The position numbers and the translations under genes are program-made. A model generated the notes under the pieces. It saw nothing but the letters and a program-made list of their open reading frames with translations. It did not search any database and was not told where the DNA came from. This document shows, in pieces, positions 16,336 through 25,525 of a stretch of DNA of 64,000 bases. The stretch is taken from assembly GCA_003241055.1 (NCBI GenBank), contig QFOD01000001.1, forward strand, positions 248,001 through 312,000. The letters are read 5' to 3'. The stretch is from Roseateles depolymerans (GTDB lineage Bacteria; Pseudomonadota; Gammaproteobacteria; Burkholderiales; Burkholderiaceae_C). Positions within the stretch are counted from its first letter, which is position 1; each line of letters begins with the position of its first letter.

Positions 16336-16483
16336 GCGGCTGCCGCCAGACGTCGGGTGACCCGCAGCCCAAGGGTTTCCCTGGGCTGACGGCGGCGCCC
16401 GCCGGGGCTGCCGAACGCTGGCCGCGCACTATCATCTCCGCACGCCTCGCCCTCTGCGAGGCGGTTGTATTTCGGGGTGGTGT

Positions 16484-18715
16484 GTGGTTTGTCGTGGCAG
16501 GGTTTGGATCGCGGGCTGGACAGTCGGTCTGCTGGCGCTGCTGACCGGCTGCAACAACAGTCCGCACCCCCGCGGCGCCGAGCGCGAGAACGCGCTCTAC
16601 ATGGCCTTCACCGAGCGCTCGCCGCGCTATCTGGACCCCACCTCGTCCTACGCGGCACCAGAGAGCACCTTCGTCTACGAGATCACCGAGCCGCTGTACG
16701 GCTACCACCCGCTGAAGCGGCCGTACGCGCTGATTCCGCGTGCGGCCGAGGCGGTGGTCAAACCTTATCTGCTGGACGCCGCCGGTCGGCGCCTGCCCGA
16801 CGACGCGCCCGATGCCCAGGTGGCCGAGGCGGTCTACGACATCCCGATACGCCGCGGCCTGAAGTGGGCGCCGCACCCGGCCTTCGCGCGTGATGCGCAG
16901 GGGCACTACCTCTATCACCACCTGACCCCGGCCCAGCTGGGGGACAAACGCAGCCCCTTCGCATTCGAGCACCTGGCCACGCGCGAGGTGACGGCGGAGG
17001 ACTTCGTCTACGCCTTCAAGCGCCATGCCAACCCGCGCATCGAGACGCCGCTGCAGGCGGTGTTCGCGGAGCATGTGATCGGCCTGAAGGACTATGTGGC
17101 GCAGATGAAGCGGGAGAGCGCGGCGCAGCTGGCCGGCCTGCCTGAGAACCTGGCCGACAAGCCCTTCCTGGACTTCCGCCGCTGGCCGCTGGCGGGCGTT
17201 CAGGCGGTGAACGACCATCTGCTGCGCATCCGCCTGAACGGCCGCTATCCGCAGTGGCAGTACTGGCTGGCCACCAACTTCGCCGCCGCCGTGCCCTGGG
17301 AGGCCGATGCCTTCTACAGCCAGCCTGGCATGGCCGACCATGGCCTGGGCTGGAACCAGTGGCCGGTGGGCAGCGGCCCCTTCATGATGACCGAGTACGT
17401 GCAGGACCGGCGCCATGTGATGAGCCGCAACCCCAATTACCGGCCCGACTTCTACCCCTGCGACGGCGCGCCCGGCGATGCCGAGGCCGGCCGACTGGCC
17501 GACTGCGGCAAGCGGCTGCCTTTTGTCGACAAGGTGGTGGCGATCAACGTCAAGGAGAAGGTGCCGATCAAGGAACTGTTCAAGCAGGGCTACCTGGATC
17601 TGCCCGAGATGGATCGCGCCGACTGGGGCGTGAACTTCGCGGTGGACCGCGACGACTCCGACGAGACCCGGCGCTTTTTCGAGCGGCGCGGCTTCCAGTT
17701 CCCGATGACGGTGGACATCACCAACTGGTACTTGGGCTTCAACTGGCTGGATCCGGTCATAGGCCGCGGCGACACGCCCGAGCAGCAGCGCCGCAACCGT
17801 GCGCTGCGCCAGGCCATCTCCATTGCGATCGACTGGGAGGAAGGCTATGGCCGCATCTTCCGCGACAAGGGCGGCGATACGGCGCATGGCCCGATCCCGC
17901 CGGGCGTGTTCGGCTCGCGCGAGGGACAGCCGGGCGAGTTCAATCCGGTCACGCACCGGCTGGTGAACGGCCGCATCGAGCGCCGGCCGCTGGCCGATGC
18001 GCAGGCGCTGATGGTGGAGGCCGGCTATCCCGGCGGACGCGATGCGCGCACCGGCAAGCCGCTGGTGCTGAACTACGACTTCAACCGCGTGGTCACGCCC
18101 GAGTTCAAGGCCGAGAACGACTGGATGGTGCGCCAGTTCGCCAAGCTGGGCATACAGCTGGACATCCGCGCGACCGACTACAACCAGTTCCAGGAGAAGG
18201 TGCTCAAGGGCAAGCACCAGATCTTCTGGTGGGGCTGGTTCGCCGACTATCCCGATGCCGAGAACTTCCTCTTCATGCTCTACGGCCCCAACAGCAAGAG
18301 CCTGCACGAGGGTGAGAACACCGCGAACTACGAGAACCCCGAGTTCGACCGCCTGTTCAAGCGTCTGCAGTCGCTGGAGGACGGGCCGGAGAAGGCCCGC
18401 GTGATGGCGCAGATGAACGACATCGTCCGCCAGGACTCACCCTGGGCCTGGGGCTACTGGAGCTATTCGGGCAATGCCTACCAGCACTGGGTGCACAACG
18501 GCAAGCCGGGTGTGGTGGTGCGCGATCGTGCGCGCTATCTGCGCGTGGATGCGGCCGAGCGGGCGCAGCGCATCGCCGAATGGAACCGCCCGGTCTGGTG
18601 GCCGCTGCTGGTGCTGGCCGCTGGCGCGCTCGCCATTGGGTGGATGACGCGCCGCGCCTGGCGCGCACGCGAGGTGGCCACGGCGCGCCAGCCGCAGGCG
18701 GGGGGAGGGCGCTGA
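16484..18715 (+). CDS. Peptide-type ABC transporter substrate-binding lipoprotein with C-terminal membrane helix
   Basis: A 743-residue family-5 (oligopeptide/dipeptide) solute-binding protein. It starts with a lipoprotein signal (lipobox LLTGC, Cys about 23) and contains domain motifs such as TAEDFVYAFKRHANP, the region around LNGRYPQWQYWL and WWGWFADYPDAENFLFMLYGP. Unusually, it ends with a hydrophobic helix (WWPLLVLAAGALAIGWM, about 702-718) and a basic tail, so it could be held in the membrane at both ends. A GTG start at 16484 is assumed; the signal sequence fits, but the ribosome site is weak. First of four overlapping genes encoding a complete importer. Confidence 0.88.
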   Translation: MVCRGRVWIAGWTVGLLALLTGCNNSPHPRGAERENALYMAFTERSPRYLDPTSSYAAPESTFVYEITEPLYGYHPLKRPYALIPRAAEAVVKPYLLDAAGRRLPDDAPDAQVAEAVYDIPIRRGLKWAPHPAFARDAQGHYLYHHLTPAQLGDKRSPFAFEHLATREVTAEDFVYAFKRHANPRIETPLQAVFAEHVIGLKDYVAQMKRESAAQLAGLPENLADKPFLDFRRWPLAGVQAVNDHLLRIRLNGRYPQWQYWLATNFAAAVPWEADAFYSQPGMADHGLGWNQWPVGSGPFMMTEYVQDRRHVMSRNPNYRPDFYPCDGAPGDAEAGRLADCGKRLPFVDKVVAINVKEKVPIKELFKQGYLDLPEMDRADWGVNFAVDRDDSDETRRFFERRGFQFPMTVDITNWYLGFNWLDPVIGRGDTPEQQRRNRALRQAISIAIDWEEGYGRIFRDKGGDTAHGPIPPGVFGSREGQPGEFNPVTHRLVNGRIERRPLADAQALMVEAGYPGGRDARTGKPLVLNYDFNRVVTPEFKAENDWMVRQFAKLGIQLDIRATDYNQFQEKVLKGKHQIFWWGWFADYPDAENFLFMLYGPNSKSLHEGENTANYENPEFDRLFKRLQSLEDGPEKARVMAQMNDIVRQDSPWAWGYWSYSGNAYQHWVHNGKPGVVVRDRARYLRVDAAERAQRIAEWNRPVWWPLLVLAAGALAIGWMTRRAWRAREVATARQPQAGGGR

Positions 18716-19698
18716 TGCTGGGCTTTGCTCTGCGACGCCTGGCCTATGGCCTGGCCATCCTGGTGGGCGTCAACCTGTTCACCTTCTTCCTGTTCTTCTC
18801 GGTCAACACGCCGGACGACATGGCCCGCCTGAACATCGGCGGCAAGCGGGTCACGCAGGAACAGATCGAGAAATGGAAGGAGGAGCGTGGCTACGACAAG
18901 CCGCTCTACTACGACGCGGCCCAGGCGGGCGCGCAGCGCTTCACCCACACCATCCTGTGGGAGCGCTCGGTCAGCCTTTTCATGCTGGACTTCGGTCGCA
19001 GCGATGCGCGTCAGGCGGTCAACATTGGGCACGAGGTCAAGGTGCGCATGGGCGTGAGCCTGCAGCTGGCGCTGCCGCTGTTCGTGCTGCAGGTGATCGT
19101 GAGCGTCGCGTTCTCGCTGCTGCTGGTGTTCTTCCGGCACTCAGCGATCGACTTCTGGGGCGTGGTGCTGTGTGTGCTGATGCTGTCCATCTCCAGCCTG
19201 TTCTACATCATCGTCGGCCAGTTTCTGTTCGCCCGCGTGCTGCGTCTGGTGCCCATGAACGGCTTTGCGCCGGGGCTGGATGCTGTGCGCTTCCTGGCGC
19301 TGCCCATCCTGCTGTCGCTGCTGTCGCGCCTGGGCGGCGAGGCGCGGCTCTACCGCGCGATGTTCCTGGAGGAGATGGGCAAGGACTATGTGCGCACCGC
19401 GCGTGCCAAGGGCCTGAGCGAGGCGCGCGTGCTGACCCGCCATGTGCTGCGCAATGCGCTGATTCCCATCATCACCAGTGCCGGCAGCTACCTGCCCTAT
19501 GTGTTCCTGGGCAGCCTGGTGTTCGAGAGCTTCTTCGGCATCCCCGGCCTGGGCTCCTTCGTCATCGACGCGATCAGCGGCCAGGACTTCGCCATCGTGC
19601 GCACCATGGTCTTCCTGGGCGCGCTGCTCTATGTGACGAGCAACGCGCTGATCGACATCGCCTACACCTGGGTGGATCCGCGCGTGAGGCTGCAATGA
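18715..19698 (+). CDS. ABC transporter permease (DppB/YejB-like)
   Basis: A 327-residue inner-membrane permease with an N-terminal helix (LRRLAYGLAILVGVNLFTFFLFF), several further helices and the EAA-type loop (EEMGKDYVRTARAKGLSEARVLTRHVLRNA) that contacts the ATPase. The pattern matches the DppB/OppB/YejB class. Its ATG overlaps the stop of the binding protein by one base, and its stop overlaps the next permease. Confidence 0.93.
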   Translation: MLGFALRRLAYGLAILVGVNLFTFFLFFSVNTPDDMARLNIGGKRVTQEQIEKWKEERGYDKPLYYDAAQAGAQRFTHTILWERSVSLFMLDFGRSDARQAVNIGHEVKVRMGVSLQLALPLFVLQVIVSVAFSLLLVFFRHSAIDFWGVVLCVLMLSISSLFYIIVGQFLFARVLRLVPMNGFAPGLDAVRFLALPILLSLLSRLGGEARLYRAMFLEEMGKDYVRTARAKGLSEARVLTRHVLRNALIPIITSAGSYLPYVFLGSLVFESFFGIPGLGSFVIDAISGQDFAIVRTMVFLGALLYVTSNALIDIAYTWVDPRVRLQ

Positions 19699-21140
19699 AG
19701 TTCGTGCTGCTCTGGACCGACCTCGCGCTGTGGCTGATGGCGGCGACCGTCGTCGGCTATGCCTGGCGTGTCGCCCGGCAGGCGCATCTGCGCGCGAACT
19801 GGCGCCGCGTGCTGCGTGACCCGGTGGCCGCCTGTGCCGGCCTGCTGATCGCACTGTTCTTCCTGGTGGCGCTGGCCGACAGCGTGCATCTGCGCCGGGC
19901 GCTGCCGACGGACGGCGACGCCCGCGGGGCGGTGGTCTACGACACCCGGACGCTGTCCGTGCTCGATCTGCTGCTGGCCCGGCCCCTAGCGATGCGCGAG
20001 GTCAGCTACTCGCTGCCGCTGGCGGCCTATGGCTTCAACAGGGAGAGCCTGGTCGATGCCGGCGGCCAGACGCGGCGCGACTACCCGCGGCTGCGATGGG
20101 GCGGCGCCCACCTGCAAGACCCGGCACGCGAGCGGGCTGCGGATGTGGCCTGGCGCGCCGGCCTCGGGCTGGTTGCCGGCCTCATCGCCGCCTTGGGCGT
20201 CGTGGGGTTGGCCGCCGCCGGCCTGGCATCGGCCCACGGCGGCTGGCGACGCGCGCTGGCCGATCTGGCTGCCGACCGCACCGATTACCCGCTGCGTGCG
20301 CTGCTGGCCACGGGCACGGTCGTGCTGCTGCTGGCGGGCATGGTGATGGCGCTGATGCCGTACTACCACGTGTTCGGCACCGATCGCACCGGCAACGACG
20401 TGCTGGTGCAGGCGCTCAAGAGCCTGCGGACCGCCTTCGTGATCGGCGCGCTGTCCACGCTGGCCACCCTGCCGCTGGCGCTGGCGCTGGGCGTGCTCGC
20501 CGGCTACTTCAAGGGCTGGGTGGACGAGCTCATCCAGTACCTCTACACCACGCTCAGCTCCGTGCCCAATGTGCTGCTGATCGCGGCCTGCGTGCTGATG
20601 GTTCAGGTGTTCTTCGACAAGAACCCCGATCTGTTCGAGACCGCTGCGGAGCGTTCGGATCTGAAGATGCTGACGCTGTGCGTGATCCTGGGCCTGACCG
20701 GCTGGGCCGGCCTGTGCCGGCTCGTGCGCGCCGAGACGCTCAAGGTGAGAGAGCTGGACTATGTGCAGGCGGCCACGGCCTTCGGTGTCGGCCATCTGCG
20801 CATCATGGTGCGCCACATCGTGCCCAATGTGCTGCACCTGGTGCTGATCACGCTGGTGCTGAGCTTCTCCGAGCTCATCCTCTACGAAGCCGTGCTGACC
20901 TATGTGGGCGTCGGCGTGGACCCGGCGATGAACAGCTTCGGCAGCATGATCAACCTGGCGCGTGCCGAGATGAGCCGCGACCCCGTGGTGTGGTGGAGCT
21001 TCCTGACCGCGTTCGTCTTCATGGTGGGGCTGGTGCTGGCTGCCAACCTGTTTGCCGATGGCGTGCGCGACGCCTTCGATCCCAAGGCCCGGGCCGCTCG
21101 GCTGCAGTGGCGCCGGCACAAGGGAGGCGAGCATGCTTGA
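19695..21140 (+). CDS. ABC transporter permease (DppC/YejE-like), enlarged
   Basis: A 481-residue second permease. The C-terminal part (from about residue 230) is a normal DppC/YejE domain starting at YYHVFGTDRTGNDVL, with the EAA loop RAETLKVRELDYVQAATAFGVGH. The first half is enlarged by a long region between the first helices, containing two extra hydrophobic stretches (around residues 158-185 and 205-225) and a periplasmic-type segment. The start overlaps the preceding stop by 4 bases and the end overlaps the ATPase start by 8. Confidence 0.92.
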   Translation: MKFVLLWTDLALWLMAATVVGYAWRVARQAHLRANWRRVLRDPVAACAGLLIALFFLVALADSVHLRRALPTDGDARGAVVYDTRTLSVLDLLLARPLAMREVSYSLPLAAYGFNRESLVDAGGQTRRDYPRLRWGGAHLQDPARERAADVAWRAGLGLVAGLIAALGVVGLAAAGLASAHGGWRRALADLAADRTDYPLRALLATGTVVLLLAGMVMALMPYYHVFGTDRTGNDVLVQALKSLRTAFVIGALSTLATLPLALALGVLAGYFKGWVDELIQYLYTTLSSVPNVLLIAACVLMVQVFFDKNPDLFETAAERSDLKMLTLCVILGLTGWAGLCRLVRAETLKVRELDYVQAATAFGVGHLRIMVRHIVPNVLHLVLITLVLSFSELILYEAVLTYVGVGVDPAMNSFGSMINLARAEMSRDPVVWWSFLTAFVFMVGLVLAANLFADGVRDAFDPKARAARLQWRRHKGGEHA

Positions 21141-22986
21141 GATCGATCAGCTCGGCGTGGAACTGGATGCCGACGCAGGCCTGGTGCGTGCCCTCGACGG
21201 CCTGAGTCTGAGCCTGCAGCGCGGCGAGACCTTTGCGCTGGTGGGCGAATCCGGCTGCGGCAAGAGCATGACGGCGCTGGCGCTGATGCGGCTGCTGCCG
21301 GCCAACGGCCGCATCACCGGCGGCTCGGTGCGACTGGAGGGGCAGGATCTGCTGGACCTGCCCGAGGGCCGCATGCGCACGGTACGGGGCGGCCGGGTGT
21401 CCATGATCTTCCAGGAGCCGGCCACCAGCCTGAATCCGGTGATGCGCATCGGCGAGCAGCTCAAGGAGGCCATCGAGGCGCACACGCCGTTGCGCGGTGC
21501 GCAGGCGTGCGCCAAGGCGCTTGAATGGCTGGAGCGTGTGGGCATCCCCGATGCTCAGCGCCGGCTGGAGGACTACCCGTTTAGGCTCTCCGGCGGGCAG
21601 AAGCAGCGGGTGATGATCGCCATGGCGCTGGCGGCCGAGCCGGATTTCCTGATCGCCGACGAGCCGACCACGGCGCTTGATGTCACCATCCAGGCTCAAA
21701 TCCTGGCGCTGATCCGCAGCCTGCAGCGCGAACGGCAGCTGGGCGTGCTGCTGATCACGCACGACCTGGCGGTGGTCAGCGGCATGGCGCACCAGGTGGC
21801 GCTGATGTACGCGGGCCAGATCGTCGAGATGGCATCGGCGGCGCAGTTCTTTGCCGCGCCGCGCCATCCTTACGCTCAGCAGCTGCTGCAGGCCTTGCCG
21901 GATGCCGCGCGGCGGGGCCAGCCGCTGGCAGCGATCGCCGGCACGGTGCCGCCGCTGTGGCAGAGCTTTGGCGGCTGCCGTTTCGAGCCGCGTTGTGCCC
22001 AGGCGCTGCCGGTCTGCGCCGGCAGCCGGCCCGAGCTCACGCAGCCGGTGCCAGGTCATGCGGTGCGTTGCCTGAGGGCACAGGACGCAGACGCGCCGCT
22101 GGTTCAGATTGCGCCTGCTCCGATGGCGGCACGACGCATGGTCGAGCCCGCAGTTGCCTCGGCGCCCTTGCTGGAGGTTCGTGAGCTGGGGGTGCGCTAC
22201 ACACTCAAGACGCGGTGGTTCTCTGCGGGGCCGCGGCATTTCGACGCGGTGGCGGGCGTCAGCTACCAGTTGCAGGCCGGTCGGACGCTGGCACTGGTGG
22301 GTGAATCGGGTTGCGGCAAGACCACGTCGGGCAAGGCCATCGTGCAGCTGCTGCGGGGGCGGGCCGACGTGCGGGGTCAGGCCTTGCTTGAGGGCCGCGA
22401 CCTGTTCGCGCTGAACGGCCCCGAACTGGTGCGTGCCCGGCGGGATCTGCAGATCATCTTCCAGGATCCCTTTGCGTCGCTGAATCCACGTCTGCGGGTG
22501 TCGGAGGTGCTGGAGGAGGGGCTGATCGCGCTGCGGCCGGAGCTGGATGCGACCGCGCGCCAGCGTCGGCTGCTGGAATTGCTGGATCAGGTGGGGCTGA
22601 GGCGCGACGCCCTGCAGCGCTGGCCGCACGAGTTTTCGGGCGGTCAGCGCCAGCGCATCGCGATTGCCCGGGCCCTGGCGGTGGAGCCCAGGCTCATCGT
22701 CTGCGATGAGCCGACCTCGGCCCTGGACGTGTCCGTGCAGGCGCAGATCCTGAATCTGCTGCGCGAGCTGCAGCGCGAGCGGGGGCTGGCGTATCTGTTC
22801 ATCACGCACAACATCGGGGTCGTCGAGTACATCGCCGATGAGGTGGCGGTGATGCAGTCTGGGCGCATCGTTGAGCAGGGGCCTTGCGCGGCCGTGCTGG
22901 CCGAGCCTGAACAGGCTTACACCCGTGGTTTGCTGGCCGCGGTGCCGCGAATGGCTTCGCCCACTTCACCTGACCTTGTGCTGTAA
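21133..22986 (+). CDS. Fused dual ATP-binding protein of a peptide ABC transporter
   Basis: A 617-residue protein with two complete ABC ATPase domains in tandem (DppD- plus DppF-like, as in YejF). Each has a Walker A (both GESGCGK), a signature (LSGGQKQR and FSGGQRQR) and a Walker B with DEPT. After the first domain a cysteine-bearing oligopeptide-type C-terminal element occurs (CRFEPRCAQALPVC). It completes a four-gene importer operon with no internal gaps. Confidence 0.95.
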   Translation: MLEIDQLGVELDADAGLVRALDGLSLSLQRGETFALVGESGCGKSMTALALMRLLPANGRITGGSVRLEGQDLLDLPEGRMRTVRGGRVSMIFQEPATSLNPVMRIGEQLKEAIEAHTPLRGAQACAKALEWLERVGIPDAQRRLEDYPFRLSGGQKQRVMIAMALAAEPDFLIADEPTTALDVTIQAQILALIRSLQRERQLGVLLITHDLAVVSGMAHQVALMYAGQIVEMASAAQFFAAPRHPYAQQLLQALPDAARRGQPLAAIAGTVPPLWQSFGGCRFEPRCAQALPVCAGSRPELTQPVPGHAVRCLRAQDADAPLVQIAPAPMAARRMVEPAVASAPLLEVRELGVRYTLKTRWFSAGPRHFDAVAGVSYQLQAGRTLALVGESGCGKTTSGKAIVQLLRGRADVRGQALLEGRDLFALNGPELVRARRDLQIIFQDPFASLNPRLRVSEVLEEGLIALRPELDATARQRRLLELLDQVGLRRDALQRWPHEFSGGQRQRIAIARALAVEPRLIVCDEPTSALDVSVQAQILNLLRELQRERGLAYLFITHNIGVVEYIADEVAVMQSGRIVEQGPCAAVLAEPEQAYTRGLLAAVPRMASPTSPDLVL

Positions 22987-23122
22987 CCCGTGTGACGCTC
23001 AGGTGCCGCAAATCGAGCCCGGACAGTGCTTTAGATGGGTACCTCTAAATGCCATGTCGTAATCGGCGGTAACTCGCGTGCTTCCTGAGGCCATCGTGGC
23101 GTTTTCGAGACGACAACAGGGC

Positions 23123-23136
23123 ATGACTTGGGTCAT
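23123..23136. promoter_or_regulatory. FNR-like palindrome upstream of a candidate small RNA
   Basis: ATGAC-TTGG-GTCAT is a perfect palindrome differing from the FNR consensus only at the outermost base of each arm, and resembling the boxes at 925, 37290 and 45754. It lies in a gene-free region, 35-80 bases before the candidate RNA. It could also form a short RNA hairpin. Confidence 0.45.
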
Positions 23137-23204
23137 GGTGCATCTCATTTCTCTGGGGTAAGCCCCATGAAAGGGCATGCTGCCGGCTGGCTAAGATGTC
23201 GGCG

Positions 23205-23285
23205 AAGACCCTAGGGGTCCGCCGCGGTTCGCTGCGGCGCTCGTGGCCGATGATCAAGAGCCCGATGGCATATGCCCCGGGTCTT
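23205..23285 (+). ncRNA. Candidate small RNA ending in an intrinsic terminator
   Basis: The 495 bases between the ABC operon and tonB contain no gene but several strong hairpins. From about 23205 (8 bases after a TAAGAT -10-like hexamer at 23192-23197) an RNA of about 80 bases would contain an 8-bp stem with a UUCG tetraloop at 23220-23239, then a terminator hairpin with nine or more U. The first bases (AAGACCC) can pair with the last (GGGTCTT). If transcription began 41.5 bases after the FNR-like palindrome, the RNA would start near 23171 and be about 115 bases. No Rfam family is recognised by eye. Confidence 0.5.
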
Positions 23286-23292
23286 TTTTTTT
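23257..23292 (+). terminator. Intrinsic terminator of the candidate small RNA
   Basis: A hairpin containing the perfect palindrome GGCATATGCC flanked by AGA/TCT and CC/GG pairing, followed by at least nine T. It lies about 270 bases after the ABC operon stop and about 190 before tonB, so it most likely ends a separate transcript. Confidence 0.75.
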
Positions 23293-23481
23293 GATGGGTG
23301 CGAGTGGTGGGGCGAACATTCGCCTGCGTTCGTGAGGGCCGCTCAGGCGGCCTGCCGAAAACAGCGATTTAGAATGCGCGCTTTTCCGGAATCGAGCGGT
23401 GCCGGCTGATGTGGGTGCCGCGGGACAGCCGTCCTGTAGAGAGTCGATGACAGTGGTTTGTAGTTGCAAGAAGGAGCGCGC

Positions 23482-24126
23482 ATGAACTTTGCGCAGGAGA
23501 AGCAGGGCGCGTCCCGGTTCACCGGTATCGGTGTGGTCGTCCTGATCCACGTGCTCATCATCTGGGCGCTGGCGGCTGGCCTGCATCGCGAGATCGCGAA
23601 GAAGCTGGCTGGGCCGATCGACGTCAAGGTGATTGAAGAGAAGGTCAAGCCGCCGCCGCCGCCGGAGAAGATCCTGCCGCCGCCGCCCGACCTGAAGGCT
23701 CCGCCGCCGCCTTACGTGCCGCCGCCGGAGTTCCAAGTGACGGCACCGGCGCCACCGGCCCCGCCGATCCAGTCGACCCAGGTCGCGCCGCCGCAGTCGG
23801 ACATCCGTCCGGCGCCGCCGCCGGCTCCGGCCCCTGCTCCGGCTCCGGTTGCCAAGCCGTCCAAGATCACCGCTGCGATGGTCTGCACGAAGATGGGCAA
23901 GCCCGAGGCGCCGTCGGTCAACTGGAGCGGTGAAGCGCTCTACAAGGCCGTGGCGACGGTGAAGGCCGGTCGCGTGGCGTCCGTCGAGATCACGCCCCTG
24001 CGCGGTGGTGTCGACCGCAAGGCCCAGCGCGCGCTGATCAATGCGATCACGTCGACGCTGACCGAGACCTACGAGTGCCCTGGTGATCACGTGTTCGAGC
24101 AGGAGTTCCAGTTCAAGATCGAATAA
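23482..24126 (+). CDS. tonB: TonB energy transducer
   Basis: A 214-residue TonB: short cytoplasmic tail, one membrane anchor (about residues 14-34), a proline-rich periplasmic spacer with repeated PPPP/PAPAPAP, and a C-terminal domain that contacts outer-membrane receptors. ATG 23482 has a strong AAGGAG 7 bases upstream; an in-frame start 18 bases earlier is less likely. It heads tonB-exbB-exbD-exbD and a repeat-type gene. A TAGAAT -10-like hexamer occurs at 23370. Confidence 0.92.
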   Translation: MNFAQEKQGASRFTGIGVVVLIHVLIIWALAAGLHREIAKKLAGPIDVKVIEEKVKPPPPPEKILPPPPDLKAPPPPYVPPPEFQVTAPAPPAPPIQSTQVAPPQSDIRPAPPPAPAPAPAPVAKPSKITAAMVCTKMGKPEAPSVNWSGEALYKAVATVKAGRVASVEITPLRGGVDRKAQRALINAITSTLTETYECPGDHVFEQEFQFKIE

Positions 24127-24211
24127 CGCGCGCTGTCTCGAACCCCGGCGCCCTGCGCGGCGCCCATCACCCCCAACCCCATTCCAGAATCTTTCCGTAG
24201 GAGTTGACTCC

Positions 24212-25051
24212 ATGATTTCTCGTATCACCGGCTTCCTTGCCGCCATCGCCATGGCCGCGACCCTGGCTGTCCCCGCGCACGCTCAAGACCAGAAGCCGGC
24301 CGAGCCCACCGCTGCTGCCTCCGAGGCTCCCGCCGCCGTGTCGGCCGAAGCCCCGGCCGCTCCGGCTCCCACCGCTTCCGCTCCTGCCGACAATCCTTAT
24401 GGCCTGGGCGCGATGCTGGAGCACGGTGATGCCGTCTCCAAGACCGTGCTGGCCCTGATGCTGGTCATGTCCATGGGCAGCTGGTACATCCTGATCGTCC
24501 GTCTGTGGGACACCTCCAAGCTGTCCGCTGAGGCCAAGGAAGCCCGTTCCACCTTCTTCAAGAAGACCTCGCTGGCCGAAGGCGTCAAGAGCCTGAAGGA
24601 AGACGGTGCCTTCCGCTTCATCGCCACGACCGGTATCGACGCGTCCGAGCATCACGAAGGTGCCCTGACCGAGAACATCGACCACAGCAGCTGGGTCACG
24701 ATGAACATCGACCGCGCCGTCGGTGAAGTCAATACCAAGGTCTCCGCCGGTCTGGGCTTCCTGGCCACCGTGGGTTCCACCTCTCCCTTCATCGGCCTGT
24801 TCGGTACGGTGTGGGGCATCCTGCACGCGCTGACCAACATCGGTGCTGCTGGCCAGGCTTCCATCGACAAGGTGGCCGGCCCCGTGGGTGAAGCGCTGAT
24901 CATGACCGCCATCGGTCTGGGCGTCGCTGTGCCGGCCGTGCTGGGCTACAACTGGCTGGTCAACCGCAACAAGGGTGTGATGGGCCAGGTGCGTGCCTTC
25001 GCTGCCGACCTGCACGGCGTGCTGATGGGCAACCGCTCCGTCAAGCGTTAA
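24212..25051 (+). CDS. exbB: ExbB proton channel protein with cleavable signal
   Basis: A 279-residue ExbB. The N-terminus has a cleavable signal (ending AHA-QD) and an Ala/Pro-rich linker to about residue 60, then three membrane helices (about 78-98, 186-208 and 225-247) with the conserved TVGSTSPFIGLFGTVWGI and IGLGVAVPAVLGYNWL segments. With ExbD it uses proton motive force to energise TonB. The extended exported N-terminus occurs in a subset of proteobacterial ExbBs. Confidence 0.94.
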   Translation: MISRITGFLAAIAMAATLAVPAHAQDQKPAEPTAAASEAPAAVSAEAPAAPAPTASAPADNPYGLGAMLEHGDAVSKTVLALMLVMSMGSWYILIVRLWDTSKLSAEAKEARSTFFKKTSLAEGVKSLKEDGAFRFIATTGIDASEHHEGALTENIDHSSWVTMNIDRAVGEVNTKVSAGLGFLATVGSTSPFIGLFGTVWGILHALTNIGAAGQASIDKVAGPVGEALIMTAIGLGVAVPAVLGYNWLVNRNKGVMGQVRAFAADLHGVLMGNRSVKR

Positions 25052-25082
25052 GCCGTCCCGCAGCCCCCGAAGGAGCCTATCC

Positions 25083-25511
25083 ATGGGCATGAACGTCGGA
25101 ACATCTTCCGGCGAGGACGAGGTGGTCTCGACCATCAACACCACGCCCCTCGTGGACGTGATGCTGGTGCTCCTGATCATCTTCCTCATCACCGTTCCGG
25201 TGGTGACCCAGTCGATCGCGCTGAATCTGCCCAAGCAGACCAACGTGCCGCGGGTCACCAAGCCGGAGAACATCGAACTCTCCGTCAACAAGGATGGCGA
25301 TGTGTACTGGGGCATGAAGCCGGTTGGCGACATGGAAGCCCTGGTCAAGCGCCTGGGCAAGGAAGCGGTCAAGAACCCGCAGCCTGAAGTCCACATCCGC
25401 GGCGACGACAAGACTCGCTACGAGTCCGTTGGCCGAGTCATTTTTGCGGCGCAGCGTGCCGGCATGATGAAGATCAGCTTCGTCACCGAGCCGCCGGCCC
25501 GCGGTGGCTGA
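25083..25511 (+). CDS. exbD: ExbD biopolymer transport protein (first copy)
   Basis: A 142-residue ExbD with a short cytoplasmic N-terminus, one helix with the proton-carrying aspartate (TTPLVDVMLVLLIIFLIT, Asp about 25) and a periplasmic domain. It lies 31 bases after exbB. A second ExbD of similar length follows after 14 bases; the two share the MGMNVG-SS start and the TTPL-x-DVMLVLL helix but diverge in the periplasmic part. Confidence 0.94.
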   Translation: MGMNVGTSSGEDEVVSTINTTPLVDVMLVLLIIFLITVPVVTQSIALNLPKQTNVPRVTKPENIELSVNKDGDVYWGMKPVGDMEALVKRLGKEAVKNPQPEVHIRGDDKTRYESVGRVIFAAQRAGMMKISFVTEPPARGG

Positions 25512-25525
25512 GCCAGGAGCCAAGC

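Noticed and set aside
16365..16388. Hairpin CAGCCC...GGGCTG after ldcA
   Set aside because: Stem is good with one bulge but there is no T-run, so it cannot be called an intrinsic terminator.
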